Shown here: positions 35,101 through 44,215 of the stretch, piece after piece | Position numbering within the stretch: position 1 is the first letter of the stretch | How the letters are laid out: each line of letters begins with the position of its first letter | From: Chitinophagaceae bacterium | Lineage (GTDB): Bacteria > Bacteroidota > Bacteroidia > Chitinophagales > Chitinophagaceae | Length of the DNA: 64,000 nucleotides | Assembly (NCBI GenBank): GCA_020437365.1 | Contig: JAGQWM010000001.1 | Coordinates: forward strand, 30,420 to 94,419 | Reading direction: 5' to 3' | Program-made: the position numbers and the translations under genes | The notes under the pieces: generated by a model | What the model saw: only the letters and a program-made list of their open reading frames with translations | Told to the model about the DNA's origin: nothing | Databases searched by the model: none

Positions 35101-37512
35101 GGTACAGGCGACGTTAGTTTTAAAGTTTTCACCCCTTCATCTTGTGTTTTGTTAACTTGTAATAACAATATTCAGAATCGGGCAAAAATTACCTATGCAG
35201 GAAAATTATCTTTATTAGGTCTTTATGATTCAAGTGGTGTTGATGTAAGCGGATGTATTGTTCCCAATCCGGTTGATGATATTATTTCAGGAAGTTGTCA
35301 ACCACTTGGCGATACTATATTGACAAATTTATGTCCGGCTACAACTGTCACAATTCCGGTTGCAAGATATGCCGGTTACGATTTTTACACTGGGTATCCT
35401 TTCTCACCCGCCAATCGGTATAATCCGGCTACTCCCGTGTCGGCTACACATGTATATTATGCATTTTATGATGGCCCCGGTTCCTGTAATGATACTATTC
35501 GAATTAGTGTTTTCATCGTTGCTTGTCCCGATATTGATGATGATGATGATGGCATTCCGGATTATGTAGAAATAAATAATCCGGTGGCTTTGCAGGATGC
35601 CAATAGTAATGGAATTCCCAATTGGAATGACCCAACCTATCCGGGTTTTGTAGATAATAACGGCGATGGATTCAATGATAATTTTGACCCCAGTGCCGAT
35701 TCCGATAATGATAAAATTCCGAATTTCTATGATCCTGATTTTCCCGGGTATGTAGATTCCAATGGCGATGGTGTGAATGATAATATGGATAAAGACCTCG
35801 ATGGTATTCCCAATCATTTAGACCTCGATAGTGATAATGATGGTATTCCGGATGTGGTGGAAAGTTTTGGTGTAGATGCCAATGGCGATGGAAAAATTGA
35901 TAATTATTCCGATACGGATAATGATGGTTTTTCGCAAAATGTAGATGGATCATCAGGAGGCGTTGCTTCTTCCGGGCTTGGTCTTGGGCCACTCGATACA
36001 GATGGCGATGGTATTCCTAACTACCTCGACCTCGATAGCGATAATGATGGTATTCCGGATATTATCGAAGCATTCGGTGCCGATGTAGGCAATAGTGCCA
36101 AAGTGAGTTCATTCGTTGACAGCGATGGTGATGGCTTGACAGATGCCCTCGATGGTGATGTAGGGAACGATGCCATTGCCGAAAATTCCTCAAATGCATT
36201 ATTACGGACAGGCACAGACGTAAATAATGATGGACGTACTGATTCCTGGCCTTACAAAAATATGGATGGCGACAGTCGGCCGAATGCCTATGACCTCGAT
36301 AGCGATGGTGATGGTATTACCGACGTAAAAGAAGCCGGATTTACCGATGCGAATTGGGATGGAAAAATTGACGGTGCTGTCAATATTGATGGAAGAAATG
36401 TATCAGTAGCAGCAATGCCTTCACTTTCATTTCCCAATACAGACGGTACAGGAAGAGAAAATATCTTCGATATAGATAGTGATGATGATGGCATACCGGA
36501 TAATGTAGAAGGTATGTCAACCGTTGGTTATTTATTACCAACAGGATTAGATTCCGATGGCGATGGTATCGACAATGCCTATGATAACTATGTCGGTTTT
36601 GGTGGCGATGGAGTGCATGTAGTCGATACGGATAGTGATACCGTTCCGGATTATTTAGATTCGGATGCAGATGGCGATGGTTTGGTGGATATCATTGAAG
36701 GAAATGATTTTAATTTTAATGGCCAGCAGGATGATAACGTTACATTGACAGGAAATGATACCGATGGTGATGGCCTCGACGACAGGTTCGATAATGATAA
36801 TGCATCTTGCAAAGGAACTTCTGCCTATATGGGCAATGGTGGTACAACTTCCGGCGATGCCTCTCCGGGTTCTATTACGACAGTGCAACATACAACAGTA
36901 ACATTTGGTTGCCCGACTGAAAGAGACTGGCGCTGCTTGCCATACGTATTAAGTTGCGAAATTGTCACTTTTAAAGCAGTGGCGCAAGATCAATTAGTGC
37001 GATTGGATTGGGCTGCCATTTGCCGTCAGGAAGTCGATCATTTCATTGTGGAAAGAAGTACAGACCATATCAATTTTTCACAAGCCGTTATAACACCCGG
37101 CCGTCCGGTATTGAATGAAATTGAAAATTATTATGCATTTGATAATATAACCGGCATTACGGCAACGGTGATTTATTATAGACTAACGACAGTATTGAAA
37201 TCAGGCAAAACATTATTAAGCAGTGTGATTGCTGTCAAAAGAAGTACATCCGATATTGTTTCCATGAAAGTTATGCCCAACCCGGTAAAAGATCAGTTGC
37301 AATTATTAGTAAATGTGCCCAATAGTGGAACTGCCGATATTGCTATTTTCGATGAAACGGGCAGAATGGTGCATCACAGTAAAGAGAAATTGCAAAAAGG
37401 AAGTAATACAATTGTATATGCTATGGCCAAAAGAATACAAGCGGGTATGTACTATGTGAGACTACAAATGGAAGGTATTCTCCTCACAGAAAGATTTCAT
37501 AAATTGGATTAA
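32155..37512 (+). CDS. Giant T9SS-sorted adhesin-like protein with jelly-roll cassette, DUF11-like and TSP3 calcium repeats
   Basis: 1785 residues with signal peptide. After about 60 residues (TPRYSNSSVKGNIVYVSNNI) come three jelly-roll repeats (about 80-600), then a domain with SSANLNLPSCSQVLFAGLYWG and GGWTIVIAYSD found in Bacteroidetes surface proteins, a DUF11-like domain (about 885-1010, DSILYTINYSNEG), about 20 aspartate-rich thrombospondin type 3 units (about 1125-1550, DSDNDGIPD type) that should bind calcium, an Ig-like module and a type A T9SS tail (MPNPVKDQLQL, AGMYYVRL). No enzyme domain was seen; adhesion or a surface layer role is inferred. The jelly-roll cassette appears to interrupt the domain that follows it. 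Confidence 0.85.
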   Translation: MKKNRILLVIFTLCNLQFIQAQVLRSMTPRYSNSSVKGNIVYVSNNIITSEGGVTGDVPPAGGQTNNGKMGLNIDVDNSTTLFSFNSSWKYLDNDSYPATWETSGFNDASWSSGLAQFGYGDPAVTTCVNSGGGGTKCTPTGTKYTTTLFRKSVTIANPAAFGDFELNVFRDDGIVVYVNGVEVVRDNMPGGTITKSTFASTACSDDGHGINTFTISTSNFVAGNNVIAVELHQCNATSSDLIFDMELIGNPPTSDLYFSFNSTWKYRDNNSYPGGWETKTFDDSGWPSGTGQFGYGDAGVTTCVQSGGGGTVCNPTGTKYITTLFRKNINITDASIYQDFTMNIYRDDGIVVYVNGVEVIRDNMPTGTITKTTLATTWAPDDGHTIQTFTIPTSAFTNGTNSIAVELHQSSNTSSDLVFDAQLIGNISTKTVLEAFGGSWKYLDNNTRPASWETVGFNDASWASGNGEFGYGDGDETTIVSYGPDPNNKYTTTYFRKTVSIPNVSLYGYYIINLKRDDGAVVYINGTEVFRTNMPAGTILHSTFANNALGGTAESTPVSFIIPAVYFVNGNNTIAVEMHQADLHSTDLSFDFELLGSNDPTFNSSSANLNLPSCSQVLFAGLYWGASQGENGTDVSWIQNENTVKLKIPGAGSYVDVVASQVDYHNNTLVPGLPHTGYVSFADITSLINVNAANGKYVIGNVASPANVLKNTCGGWTIVIAYSDPNTIVRNLTVFDGNVIMNGGDPPVHIPISGFTTPPSGPVSCDLGAVVFDGDRNSTDEYSFKEDSNPLVGSYTSLTPNATADLNDMWNSTITYKGATVLNRNPMQYNTLGYDADIIELPNSGNAILGNNKTSASIRFSSPSENYVLQVATTAISQYTPTFALSKSSADVNGGSLLPGDSILYTINYSNEGNDASTGTTIIDKIPVGTSYTPNSLMIGGVAKTDAAGDDEAEYDFANNRVIFRVGSGANSTNGGEVSPTGTGDVSFKVFTPSSCVLLTCNNNIQNRAKITYAGKLSLLGLYDSSGVDVSGCIVPNPVDDIISGSCQPLGDTILTNLCPATTVTIPVARYAGYDFYTGYPFSPANRYNPATPVSATHVYYAFYDGPGSCNDTIRISVFIVACPDIDDDDDGIPDYVEINNPVALQDANSNGIPNWNDPTYPGFVDNNGDGFNDNFDPSADSDNDKIPNFYDPDFPGYVDSNGDGVNDNMDKDLDGIPNHLDLDSDNDGIPDVVESFGVDANGDGKIDNYSDTDNDGFSQNVDGSSGGVASSGLGLGPLDTDGDGIPNYLDLDSDNDGIPDIIEAFGADVGNSAKVSSFVDSDGDGLTDALDGDVGNDAIAENSSNALLRTGTDVNNDGRTDSWPYKNMDGDSRPNAYDLDSDGDGITDVKEAGFTDANWDGKIDGAVNIDGRNVSVAAMPSLSFPNTDGTGRENIFDIDSDDDGIPDNVEGMSTVGYLLPTGLDSDGDGIDNAYDNYVGFGGDGVHVVDTDSDTVPDYLDSDADGDGLVDIIEGNDFNFNGQQDDNVTLTGNDTDGDGLDDRFDNDNASCKGTSAYMGNGGTTSGDASPGSITTVQHTTVTFGCPTERDWRCLPYVLSCEIVTFKAVAQDQLVRLDWAAICRQEVDHFIVERSTDHINFSQAVITPGRPVLNEIENYYAFDNITGITATVIYYRLTTVLKSGKTLLSSVIAVKRSTSDIVSMKVMPNPVKDQLQLLVNVPNSGTADIAIFDETGRMVHHSKEKLQKGSNTIVYAMAKRIQAGMYYVRLQMEGILLTERFHKLD
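32395..33955 (+). repeat. Three tandem jelly-roll-like domain repeats in the adhesin gene
   Basis: Copies at about 32395-32925, 32928-33440 and 33445-33955. Copies 1 and 2 carry a GGGG loop and are nearly identical in places: the 41 bases from 32665 and from 33193 differ at one position. Copy 3 has VSYGPDPNNKY and resembles copy 1 of the phosphatase gene more than its own neighbours. Confidence 0.85.
35530..36810 (+). repeat. Thrombospondin type 3-like calcium-binding repeat region
   Basis: About 20 short units of the type DxDxDGIPD/DxDGDGxxD encoded in one frame. The DNA is rich in GATGGTGAT-like words, and a 33-base block recurs almost exactly near 35821 and 36028. Known TSP3 units bind calcium and stiffen extracellular stalks. 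Confidence 0.85.
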
Positions 37513-37536
37513 CCCAGTATATTATTATTCTAACCC

Positions 37537-37573
37537 AACTTCCATCTTGTTCGCAGGATGGAAGTTTTTTTTT
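37537..37573 (+). terminator. Terminator after the adhesin gene
   Basis: AACTTCCATC (37537-37546) and GATGGAAGTT (37557-37566) form a perfect 10-base-pair stem followed by a T run. The remaining bases to 37760 show no gene. Confidence 0.9.
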
Positions 37574-37760
37574 ATATGACGTACAAATACAAAATATTCC
37601 ATCGTAAGGTTACTTGTTTACAAATTATTTACTTGTTTTTATTAGAATTTGATTTTTAAATTTTCGAATTTAGTAGTAGGAAATTGTACAATTCAATAAC
37701 AGCAATGCATTGAATACCGATTTCTGAGAATTTAATATCCGTATCAAATCCGTTTGTCCA

Positions 37761-40406
37761 ATGAAAACTGTACTACCTATGAAACTGTTTGCGGGTTTTT
37801 GCTTATTGTTTTTGATAAGTCATAACCCCCCTTTGTACGGTCAATGTGTTGGCTATACCCAAGCCCAGGTCAATTGGGATAACCTGGATTATTATTGGAA
37901 TAGTGGCGGCTCCGGCAATACACCTTATAGCAATTATATTTCTAACAGTGATGAACAAACACAAAGATTTGCCATTGGCAAAACCAGTGTTACGATAGCT
38001 ACCAGTAGTGCATCTTTAATCAATCCCGGTTCCGGCAATAGTGCAGAAAATGGAACCCATACGGGCGACGTAGCCGGTTTCACCGGAGAAGATGTACAAT
38101 ACCAGGCCGTGAACAACCAGACGATTACTTTGACCTTTGCAGCACCCGTTTGTTCACCCAGCTTTACTTTATATGATGTTGATCGCAGTGCACAGTTTAC
38201 CATTACAGCACTAAATAATATAAACCTTCCAACAGCAGTCAATGTTACAACCTATGCCAGTACGATTTTAACTGTGGGGGTTCTACCGCTTTCCAGGACT
38301 ATAACCGCTTCCAGTTCCAGCATGGGAAATTCAAGTAATAGAGCTACAGCTACAATCAATGTTCCGGGATTGGTCAATTCAATTACTATTACAATAAATA
38401 ATGCAGGAAGTGATCCGGTGTTTTGGATGTCTGATATCAATGCTTATACATCCGGAACTTTTCCAACGAACTGGCACCAGGGAGCCAATAACCGGCCATT
38501 CTGGGGGCCTACACAAAGCCAACCTGATTATTTTTTAGTCACACCGGATAATCATTCTATTTATATGATAGATCCGGCTACGGGCAATGCAAGGGAATTA
38601 TTAGCTGATTATTCAAAAGATTATACCAACTCTTTAGGTTACGATCCTTATAATCATTTCCTTTACTATATTTCTGAAAATTATTCTATTGACCAAAATA
38701 ACAAAACACTCAAACGTTATGATTATAATACGGAAACCAGTTCGGTTTTAGTAGCAGATATAACGGCAGCACCACTCAATATTCCAACGTTTAGTTATGG
38801 AGTAGAATCGGCGGGTTGTGCATTTTATGATGGGGCTTTATATCTCGGCATAGAAGGAGGTACTGAAGGTTCTAATTCAAATTTAAGAACAAGGGAAACC
38901 ATCATCTGGAGAATTGATTTCGATGCAAGTTACAATCCCATTAGTGCTGTCCAGGTTTTTGCTACAGATGCAGCAACCAATGGAAGTTCATCTCAATCAT
39001 TGCACGACTGGGGTGATTTTATTATCAAGAATGGCGAAATATATGATTTCAGTACGGCAAGAAATGGAAGCGACTATTCGAACAGTACCATGATTCATTA
39101 TAATCTACAAACCGGAAATCGGGATGCTACTTATTACAATCCGGGTTCATCACCTTGGAATGGGCAAGCGGCTATGACTTGGGCACAGGAGTTATATTTT
39201 TTCCGTGCCAGTTCTGGTAGTAATTCTGTAATTGGTAAATATGATGAAGCCGGCAATTGCGGCGCCACTACTACTATCAATGTGTTAGCGGGGCCATCGT
39301 GGCCCGGTGGTTCCGGCGATGGGTCAGACCCTTTCAGGCCTAAATGCGATTTTGGCGATGCACCTGCTTCGTATGATCCGTATTCCAATCCGGCAACACA
39401 AAGTCCTGCCGTTCACGAACGAAGCGATAATATACGCTTGGGAAATACTTGGGACAACGAATTTGATAAAAGAGGTACTTCGGGTAATGATGATATTGAT
39501 GACGGCCTGGCCTATGCGCAAATACTTTCTCCACTCGGCGGCAGTTATTCAGTGAAATGTACAACGTATAATAATAGTGGTGCCAATGCCACATTGATTG
39601 CCTGGCTCGATTATAATGGTAACGGAACGTTTGATGCCAGTGAGGCCATAACACCTATTACCGTTCCTTCTTCTGCATCCAATCAACAATTCTGGTTGTA
39701 TTGGCCAACTACACCCAATAGTTTTTCTAATGGCGATTCTACTTATTTACGTATAAGAATTACGTCGGCTTCGGCAGGTATGAATGCCAATCATGCCACC
39801 GGTTATTTTGAAACCGGTGAAGTAGAAGATTGGAAAGTTTTTGTTGATAATTTCCCCTTGGCAGTGAAACTATTGAATTTCGATGCAAAATTATCCAACG
39901 GTGCAGTAACGCTTTCATGGAAAACTGCAGAAACAAACGAAACTTTTCAGTATGAAATTGAAAGAAGTACGGATAATTCTAATTGGAAAAAAATAAAAAC
40001 CATCAATGCGCAAAGTACGGAAGGTACATTTGATTATATGATTGTGGATGATTATCCGGAAAAAGGGGTTTCTTATTATCGGTTAAAAATTATTTCAACC
40101 TCCGGTAAAATTCAATATAGCGACATCAGAAGAATTTCATTTGATACGGATGATTTACAAATAGTCTTATCACCTAATCCGACTAAGGATATTGCAAAAT
40201 TAAAAATCACTACCACGCAACCGGGTGTATTGCAATTAGCCATCTATACCGTTGAAAGTAAAATAATAGAAACAGATAAATACGAGTTGTTTAAAGGTGA
40301 AAATGTCTTGAACATTCCGGGAAAAACAACGTTACCGGCAGGGCTATACTTTATTCAATTAAAATTAGGTAACGATGTTTATTATAAACGATTATTAATA
40401 AAATAA
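37761..40406 (+). CDS. T9SS-sorted surface protein with GEVED domain
   Basis: 881 residues with a signal peptide ending PPLYGQ. The N-terminal 230 residues are beta-rich; a middle region (about 250-500) has phrases such as LVTPDNHSIYMIDPATGN and NHFLYYISENYS, suggesting a propeller that reads as a collagen- or sugar-binding-type surface module but is not assigned. A GEVED domain follows (about 527-697, CDFGDAPASYDPY to YFETGEVEDW), common in Bacteroidetes secreted proteins. Then an Ig-like module (LAVKLLNFDAKL, YEIERSTDNSNW) and a type A T9SS tail (LSPNPTKDIAKL, LPAGLYFIQL). Third of four consecutive T9SS cargo genes. No enzyme function can be stated. Confidence 0.82.
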   Translation: MKTVLPMKLFAGFCLLFLISHNPPLYGQCVGYTQAQVNWDNLDYYWNSGGSGNTPYSNYISNSDEQTQRFAIGKTSVTIATSSASLINPGSGNSAENGTHTGDVAGFTGEDVQYQAVNNQTITLTFAAPVCSPSFTLYDVDRSAQFTITALNNINLPTAVNVTTYASTILTVGVLPLSRTITASSSSMGNSSNRATATINVPGLVNSITITINNAGSDPVFWMSDINAYTSGTFPTNWHQGANNRPFWGPTQSQPDYFLVTPDNHSIYMIDPATGNARELLADYSKDYTNSLGYDPYNHFLYYISENYSIDQNNKTLKRYDYNTETSSVLVADITAAPLNIPTFSYGVESAGCAFYDGALYLGIEGGTEGSNSNLRTRETIIWRIDFDASYNPISAVQVFATDAATNGSSSQSLHDWGDFIIKNGEIYDFSTARNGSDYSNSTMIHYNLQTGNRDATYYNPGSSPWNGQAAMTWAQELYFFRASSGSNSVIGKYDEAGNCGATTTINVLAGPSWPGGSGDGSDPFRPKCDFGDAPASYDPYSNPATQSPAVHERSDNIRLGNTWDNEFDKRGTSGNDDIDDGLAYAQILSPLGGSYSVKCTTYNNSGANATLIAWLDYNGNGTFDASEAITPITVPSSASNQQFWLYWPTTPNSFSNGDSTYLRIRITSASAGMNANHATGYFETGEVEDWKVFVDNFPLAVKLLNFDAKLSNGAVTLSWKTAETNETFQYEIERSTDNSNWKKIKTINAQSTEGTFDYMIVDDYPEKGVSYYRLKIISTSGKIQYSDIRRISFDTDDLQIVLSPNPTKDIAKLKITTTQPGVLQLAIYTVESKIIETDKYELFKGENVLNIPGKTTLPAGLYFIQLKLGNDVYYKRLLIK

Positions 40407-40464
40407 ATATTTCATTTTCTCTATTTTACATATAGAGAAATATCAATCCAATATCCACCTATTT

Positions 40465-43365
40465 ATGATGAAAAATTATTTTGTATTCGCTATTGCTATT
40501 TTATTTCTATCATTTAGCTTTATTATTTCGCAAAAGACTTTTGATACAAATGAAACCGGCCTGACAAAAAAAGAAAAAAATGCACAGGAAGAAAATGAAG
40601 AGTTTGAAAAAGAGAGTGGGGCAGCATTACAATTAAGCAGTTGGTTCCAGTCAAAAGGATATCCTAACCCGGAAAACCTGAATGGTAAATATCAACAAGC
40701 CTGGGAAGAATATAAAGCCATTAAGAAAAATACAGAATCCATTTTACAGACTGGCGAAATTTATCGCATACAAGGACAAGTGAGTAACTGGTCTTCCCTC
40801 GGTGATGTAGCTGATATTGCCGGAAGAATTTTATGTATAGAAGTTGACCCCAATAATTCAAATACAGTATGGGCCGGTTCTGCCGGTGGAGGAATTTGGA
40901 AATCAACGAACGGCGCTTCCAGTTGGTCAGGTGTACAAACTGATTTTCCTGTTTTAGGCGTGCCTTCTATTGTAGTCAACCCTTTAAAATCGAGTGTTGT
41001 ATATGCCGGTACCGGCGAAGTGTACCGAACTGATACGTCCAATACCGGTTTTAATGTCTGGAAAACAAGAGGAACCTACGGCGTTGGTATTCTGAAAACA
41101 ACAGATGGCGGAGCTACATGGACACAAGTTTTGTCGAAAACTTCAAACCAGCTTTTTGGTATTCAAATGTTGAAATTTGACCCGATAGATACCAGCATTA
41201 TTTATGCTTGTGCTACGGATGGGTTATATCGTACTACCAATAGTGGTGCCACCTGGAATAAAATTTTGAATAAAATTTATGTATCAGATGTTTGTATCAA
41301 CCCATCCAATACTAATCAAATTGTAGTAGGGGTCGGTAACCTGACCAATACCGATAGAGGAATTTACAGAACCACAAATGGTAGTAGCGGTTCTCCTTCC
41401 TGGACAAAAATAAGTTCCGGATTGCCAACAAATAATGTCGGTTACATCCGCCTCGATAATGTTGGCAGCAACAGGTTGTATGCTTCTATTGGTAGAAGCA
41501 GTGGCAATGAATTATATCTCAGCACCGATTTTGGAAGTAATTGGTATGCCAAGAATTCTTCCTCTCATACAAGTTATCAATATTGGTTTGCACATACATT
41601 GGCCATCAATCCTTCCAATACCAACCAGGTTATTTTCGGTGGTGTAAATTTTTATCGCTATACATCTTCAAATACAACAACCGGAGGATCATCAAGTTCA
41701 CTTTCTTCAAGTGTACATGCCGATTTTCATGACATAGAATATGATCCGAATAATAGCAATACGGTTTATGTGGCTTGCGACGGCGGTGTATATAAAAGTA
41801 CAAATGGCGGTTCATCCTGGTCAGTAAGAAACACCGGATTGAGAGCTACGCAGTTTTATGCATCATTTGGGGTGGACCCAACGAATGCCAATCGATTGAT
41901 TGGTGGCTTGCAGGATAACGGTGTTGTCAGTTACAATGGTTCTTCATGGTCAAAAGAATTTGGTGGCGATGGTGGTGCTTGTGCCGTAGCCCCAAATGGG
42001 AGTACTGTGTTGGCATGTAATGATGCCCGTGCCGTTCAAAGATCGACCAACGGAGTTACCGGCCCGTTTTCTAACGCATTATCTTCCTGGGCTTTTGTAG
42101 CAGATGATCGTACGGCATTTATGGTACCGATAGCCATCAGTAAATCGGATGGTAATTATATGTATGTAGCATCGGATAATATTCATCGATCAACCAATGG
42201 CGGCAGCAGTTGGACCAATACCTCAACTTCATCCTCTAATTATATAGATCAATACAGGAAAACAGCCATTGCATTTGCAGTATCGCCTACCAATCCGAAT
42301 AAAGTATATGTCTCGACTTCCAATATTGCACAGAATACTTCGAATGATTATTTATGGGTTACAGGACAACCTAATGTATTAAAATCTACAACACCAAATA
42401 CTACACCTTATACAAGCATAAAAGGAAGTTTACCTGATCGGTTTGTGATGGATTTTGCCATCAGTGAAAATGATGATGATAGTGTGTATATTGCCGTAGG
42501 GGGATTTGGCACTTCACATATTTACCTGACACCCGATGGTGGCAATACATGGATTAGCCGCGGCTCCGGTTTACCGGATGTGCCTTTCAATGCGGTGTTA
42601 ATAGATCCGACCAATCCGAATATTATCTACGCCGGCTGCGATTTTGGTGTATATGTAAGTGCCGACCGTGGCCAAAATTGGTACGATTACAATACCGGTT
42701 TTTATGATGCTACACTTGTTATGGACTTGCAAGTGGATGCCAATAATAAATTGATTGCTGCCACACATGGCAAAGGTGTTTTCCGCTCCGATTTATTTGT
42801 ACCGCCGGTTACTTTGCCTGTCCATTTTATTTCATTTGCCGGACAAAATAATGACGACATGAATAACCTTCAGTGGAAAGTTGATAATGAATATAACCTG
42901 TCTCATTATGAAATACAAAGAAGTCTTGACGGAAGTTATTTTGAAAATATTCAATCAGTTGACGCATTTAATAATGCATCAGCCAGAACCTATCAGTATG
43001 GAGATAGAATTGGCCAAATTCATGCAGCCAAATATTATTATCGCCTGAAAGCAATTGATATAGATGGCAGCTATTATTATTCTGATATCATAGTATTGAA
43101 AACCAGTAATAATAGTGGAATGGAAGTAGTAGGAAATCCTTTTACCAACGACTTGCATTTTAAATACAATTCAACTTCAGGAGGAGCCATGCGTATTCGT
43201 TTATTTGACATGCAGGGAAAAATGCTAAAACAGGAATCAACCAAAATTGCCGCTGGATTGGGGCACTATTATTTGAACAATCTTTCTTTCCTGCCGAAAG
43301 GTATGTACATCCTCGCAGTAGAAATAAATGAACAACGATATACGAAAAAAGTTTTGAAGCAATAA
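40465..43365 (+). CDS. T9SS-sorted BNR/sortilin-like beta-propeller protein
   Basis: 966 residues with a signal peptide and a short acidic/basic pro-region (ETGLTKKEKNAQEENEEFEK). From about residue 120 to 780 it holds many BNR-like units of the form GIWKSTNGASSW, GILKTTDGGATW, GLYRTTNSGATW and GVYKSTNGGSSW, the pattern of sortilin/Vps10-type ten-bladed propellers. An Ig-like module (LPVHFISFAGQN, YEIQRSLDGSYFENI) and a T9SS tail (VVGNPFTNDLHF, LPKGMYILAV) end the protein. Ligand binding at the cell surface is likely; BNR units occur in glycosidases, but no catalytic residues are recognised. It shares the GRI...TVWAGSxxGGxWK propeller start with the gene at 60467. Confidence 0.85.
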   Translation: MMKNYFVFAIAILFLSFSFIISQKTFDTNETGLTKKEKNAQEENEEFEKESGAALQLSSWFQSKGYPNPENLNGKYQQAWEEYKAIKKNTESILQTGEIYRIQGQVSNWSSLGDVADIAGRILCIEVDPNNSNTVWAGSAGGGIWKSTNGASSWSGVQTDFPVLGVPSIVVNPLKSSVVYAGTGEVYRTDTSNTGFNVWKTRGTYGVGILKTTDGGATWTQVLSKTSNQLFGIQMLKFDPIDTSIIYACATDGLYRTTNSGATWNKILNKIYVSDVCINPSNTNQIVVGVGNLTNTDRGIYRTTNGSSGSPSWTKISSGLPTNNVGYIRLDNVGSNRLYASIGRSSGNELYLSTDFGSNWYAKNSSSHTSYQYWFAHTLAINPSNTNQVIFGGVNFYRYTSSNTTTGGSSSSLSSSVHADFHDIEYDPNNSNTVYVACDGGVYKSTNGGSSWSVRNTGLRATQFYASFGVDPTNANRLIGGLQDNGVVSYNGSSWSKEFGGDGGACAVAPNGSTVLACNDARAVQRSTNGVTGPFSNALSSWAFVADDRTAFMVPIAISKSDGNYMYVASDNIHRSTNGGSSWTNTSTSSSNYIDQYRKTAIAFAVSPTNPNKVYVSTSNIAQNTSNDYLWVTGQPNVLKSTTPNTTPYTSIKGSLPDRFVMDFAISENDDDSVYIAVGGFGTSHIYLTPDGGNTWISRGSGLPDVPFNAVLIDPTNPNIIYAGCDFGVYVSADRGQNWYDYNTGFYDATLVMDLQVDANNKLIAATHGKGVFRSDLFVPPVTLPVHFISFAGQNNDDMNNLQWKVDNEYNLSHYEIQRSLDGSYFENIQSVDAFNNASARTYQYGDRIGQIHAAKYYYRLKAIDIDGSYYYSDIIVLKTSNNSGMEVVGNPFTNDLHFKYNSTSGGAMRIRLFDMQGKMLKQESTKIAAGLGHYYLNNLSFLPKGMYILAVEINEQRYTKKVLKQ

Positions 43366-43400
43366 TTTTTAAAAGCAGTTGCTCGTTTTTAGTTCAATAC

Positions 43401-43427
43401 AGCCTTCTTTTTTAAGGAGGCTTTTTT
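43401..43427 (+). terminator. Terminator at the end of the T9SS cargo island
   Basis: AGCCTTCTT and AAGGAGGCT (43401-43409, 43414-43422) form a 9-base-pair stem with one G-U pair, a TTTT loop and a following T run. It insulates the rsmA promoter just downstream. Confidence 0.8.
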
Positions 43428-43449
43428 ATGTGAATGATCGAATTCAAAG

Positions 43450-43457
43450 TACATTTG
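43450..43457 (+). promoter_or_regulatory. -7 promoter box immediately before rsmA
   Basis: TACATTTG fits TAnnTTTG and ends 5 bases before the rsmA ATG at 43463. With a usual 5-7 base distance to the transcript start, the mRNA would begin at or next to the start codon. The -33 element is not clear. Confidence 0.5.
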
Positions 43458-43462
43458 CAGGA

Positions 43463-44215
43463 ATGTACACCTTAAAAAAATCGCTGGGGCAACATTTTTT
43501 AAAAGATGAAAATATTTGTCGAAAAATATTATCAGCTGTGCAGGCGCACCCTTTTCTTCGGTTGTTGGAAGTAGGTCCCGGCGGTGGTGCGTTGACCAAA
43601 TATTTATTGACTATTCCCGATATAGATTTTAAAGCGGTAGAAATAGACAAGGAGAAAGTTGAATTCTTGACAGCCACTTATCCCGGTATAAAAAACAAAA
43701 TCATACACCATGATTTTTTAAAAACCGAAAAACCTTTCCATGAAAATTTTACGGTGGTTGGAAATTTTCCCTATAATGTTTCTTCGCAAATTATTTTTAA
43801 ATTACTGGAATGGGAGCCGGAAGTGGAATGTATAATCGGCATGTTTCAAAAAGAAGTCGCTCAAAGAATAGTATCGCCTGAAGGCAATAAAGTTTATGGT
43901 GTTTTGAGTGTGTTGGTACAAACCTTTTACGAAGTAGAATATCTTTTCGATGTTTCGGAAAAATCTTTTCAACCACCACCCAAAGTGAAAAGTGGCGTCA
44001 TCCGCTGTTTAAAAAAAACGGTTCCACCGGCTATTCACTCTCGGGAGAAATTATTCCTGCTAGTGAAAACTGCTTTTAACCAGCGCCGAAAAACATTGAG
44101 AAATGCAGTAAAAAATTTATTTGATGCAACGATTCTGAAGGATGAGTTGTTTAGTAAAAGAGCGGAGCAAATTGCAGTTGCGCAATTTGCGGCTTTAACA
44201 CACAAAATGAAATGA
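43463..44215 (+). CDS. rsmA: 16S rRNA (adenine1518-N6/adenine1519-N6)-dimethyltransferase
   Basis: RsmA (KsgA) dimethylates two adjacent adenines near the 3' end of 16S rRNA, a late checkpoint in small-subunit assembly. About 250 residues from ATG 43463 ([18 protein letters not shown], the standard beginning). Motifs: [16 protein letters not shown] for S-adenosylmethionine binding, [18 protein letters not shown] with the catalytic NFPYN, and [11 protein letters not shown] near the C-terminus. A longer frame from 43379 runs through the terminator and promoter and is not used. The next gene overlaps by four bases (ATGA), so translation is probably coupled. Confidence 0.95.
   Translation: MYTLKKSLGQHFLKDENICRKILSAVQAHPFLRLLEVGPGGGALTKYLLTIPDIDFKAVEIDKEKVEFLTATYPGIKNKIIHHDFLKTEKPFHENFTVVGNFPYNVSSQIIFKLLEWEPEVECIIGMFQKEVAQRIVSPEGNKVYGVLSVLVQTFYEVEYLFDVSEKSFQPPPKVKSGVIRCLKKTVPPAIHSREKLFLLVKTAFNQRRKTLRNAVKNLFDATILKDELFSKRAEQIAVAQFAALTHKMK

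Noticed and set aside
35404..36494. Several isoleucine- or serine-rich minus-strand open frames opposite the aspartate-rich repeats
   Set aside because: They are shadows of GAT-rich repeat codons (ATC/ATT on the other strand) and have no start context or family likeness.
35530..36810. Possible CRISPR-like or tandem DNA repeat array
   Set aside because: The units vary in length, stay in one coding frame and encode calcium-binding motifs, so they are protein repeats.
40416..40440. Small palindrome TTTCTCTA/TAGAGAAA between two T9SS cargo genes
   Set aside because: Only 8 AT-rich pairs and no T tract after it; too weak to call a terminator.
28373..43365. The T9SS gene block as a mobile genomic island
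   Set aside because: No integrase, transposase, tRNA or flanking direct repeats were seen, and base use looks like the neighbouring genes.
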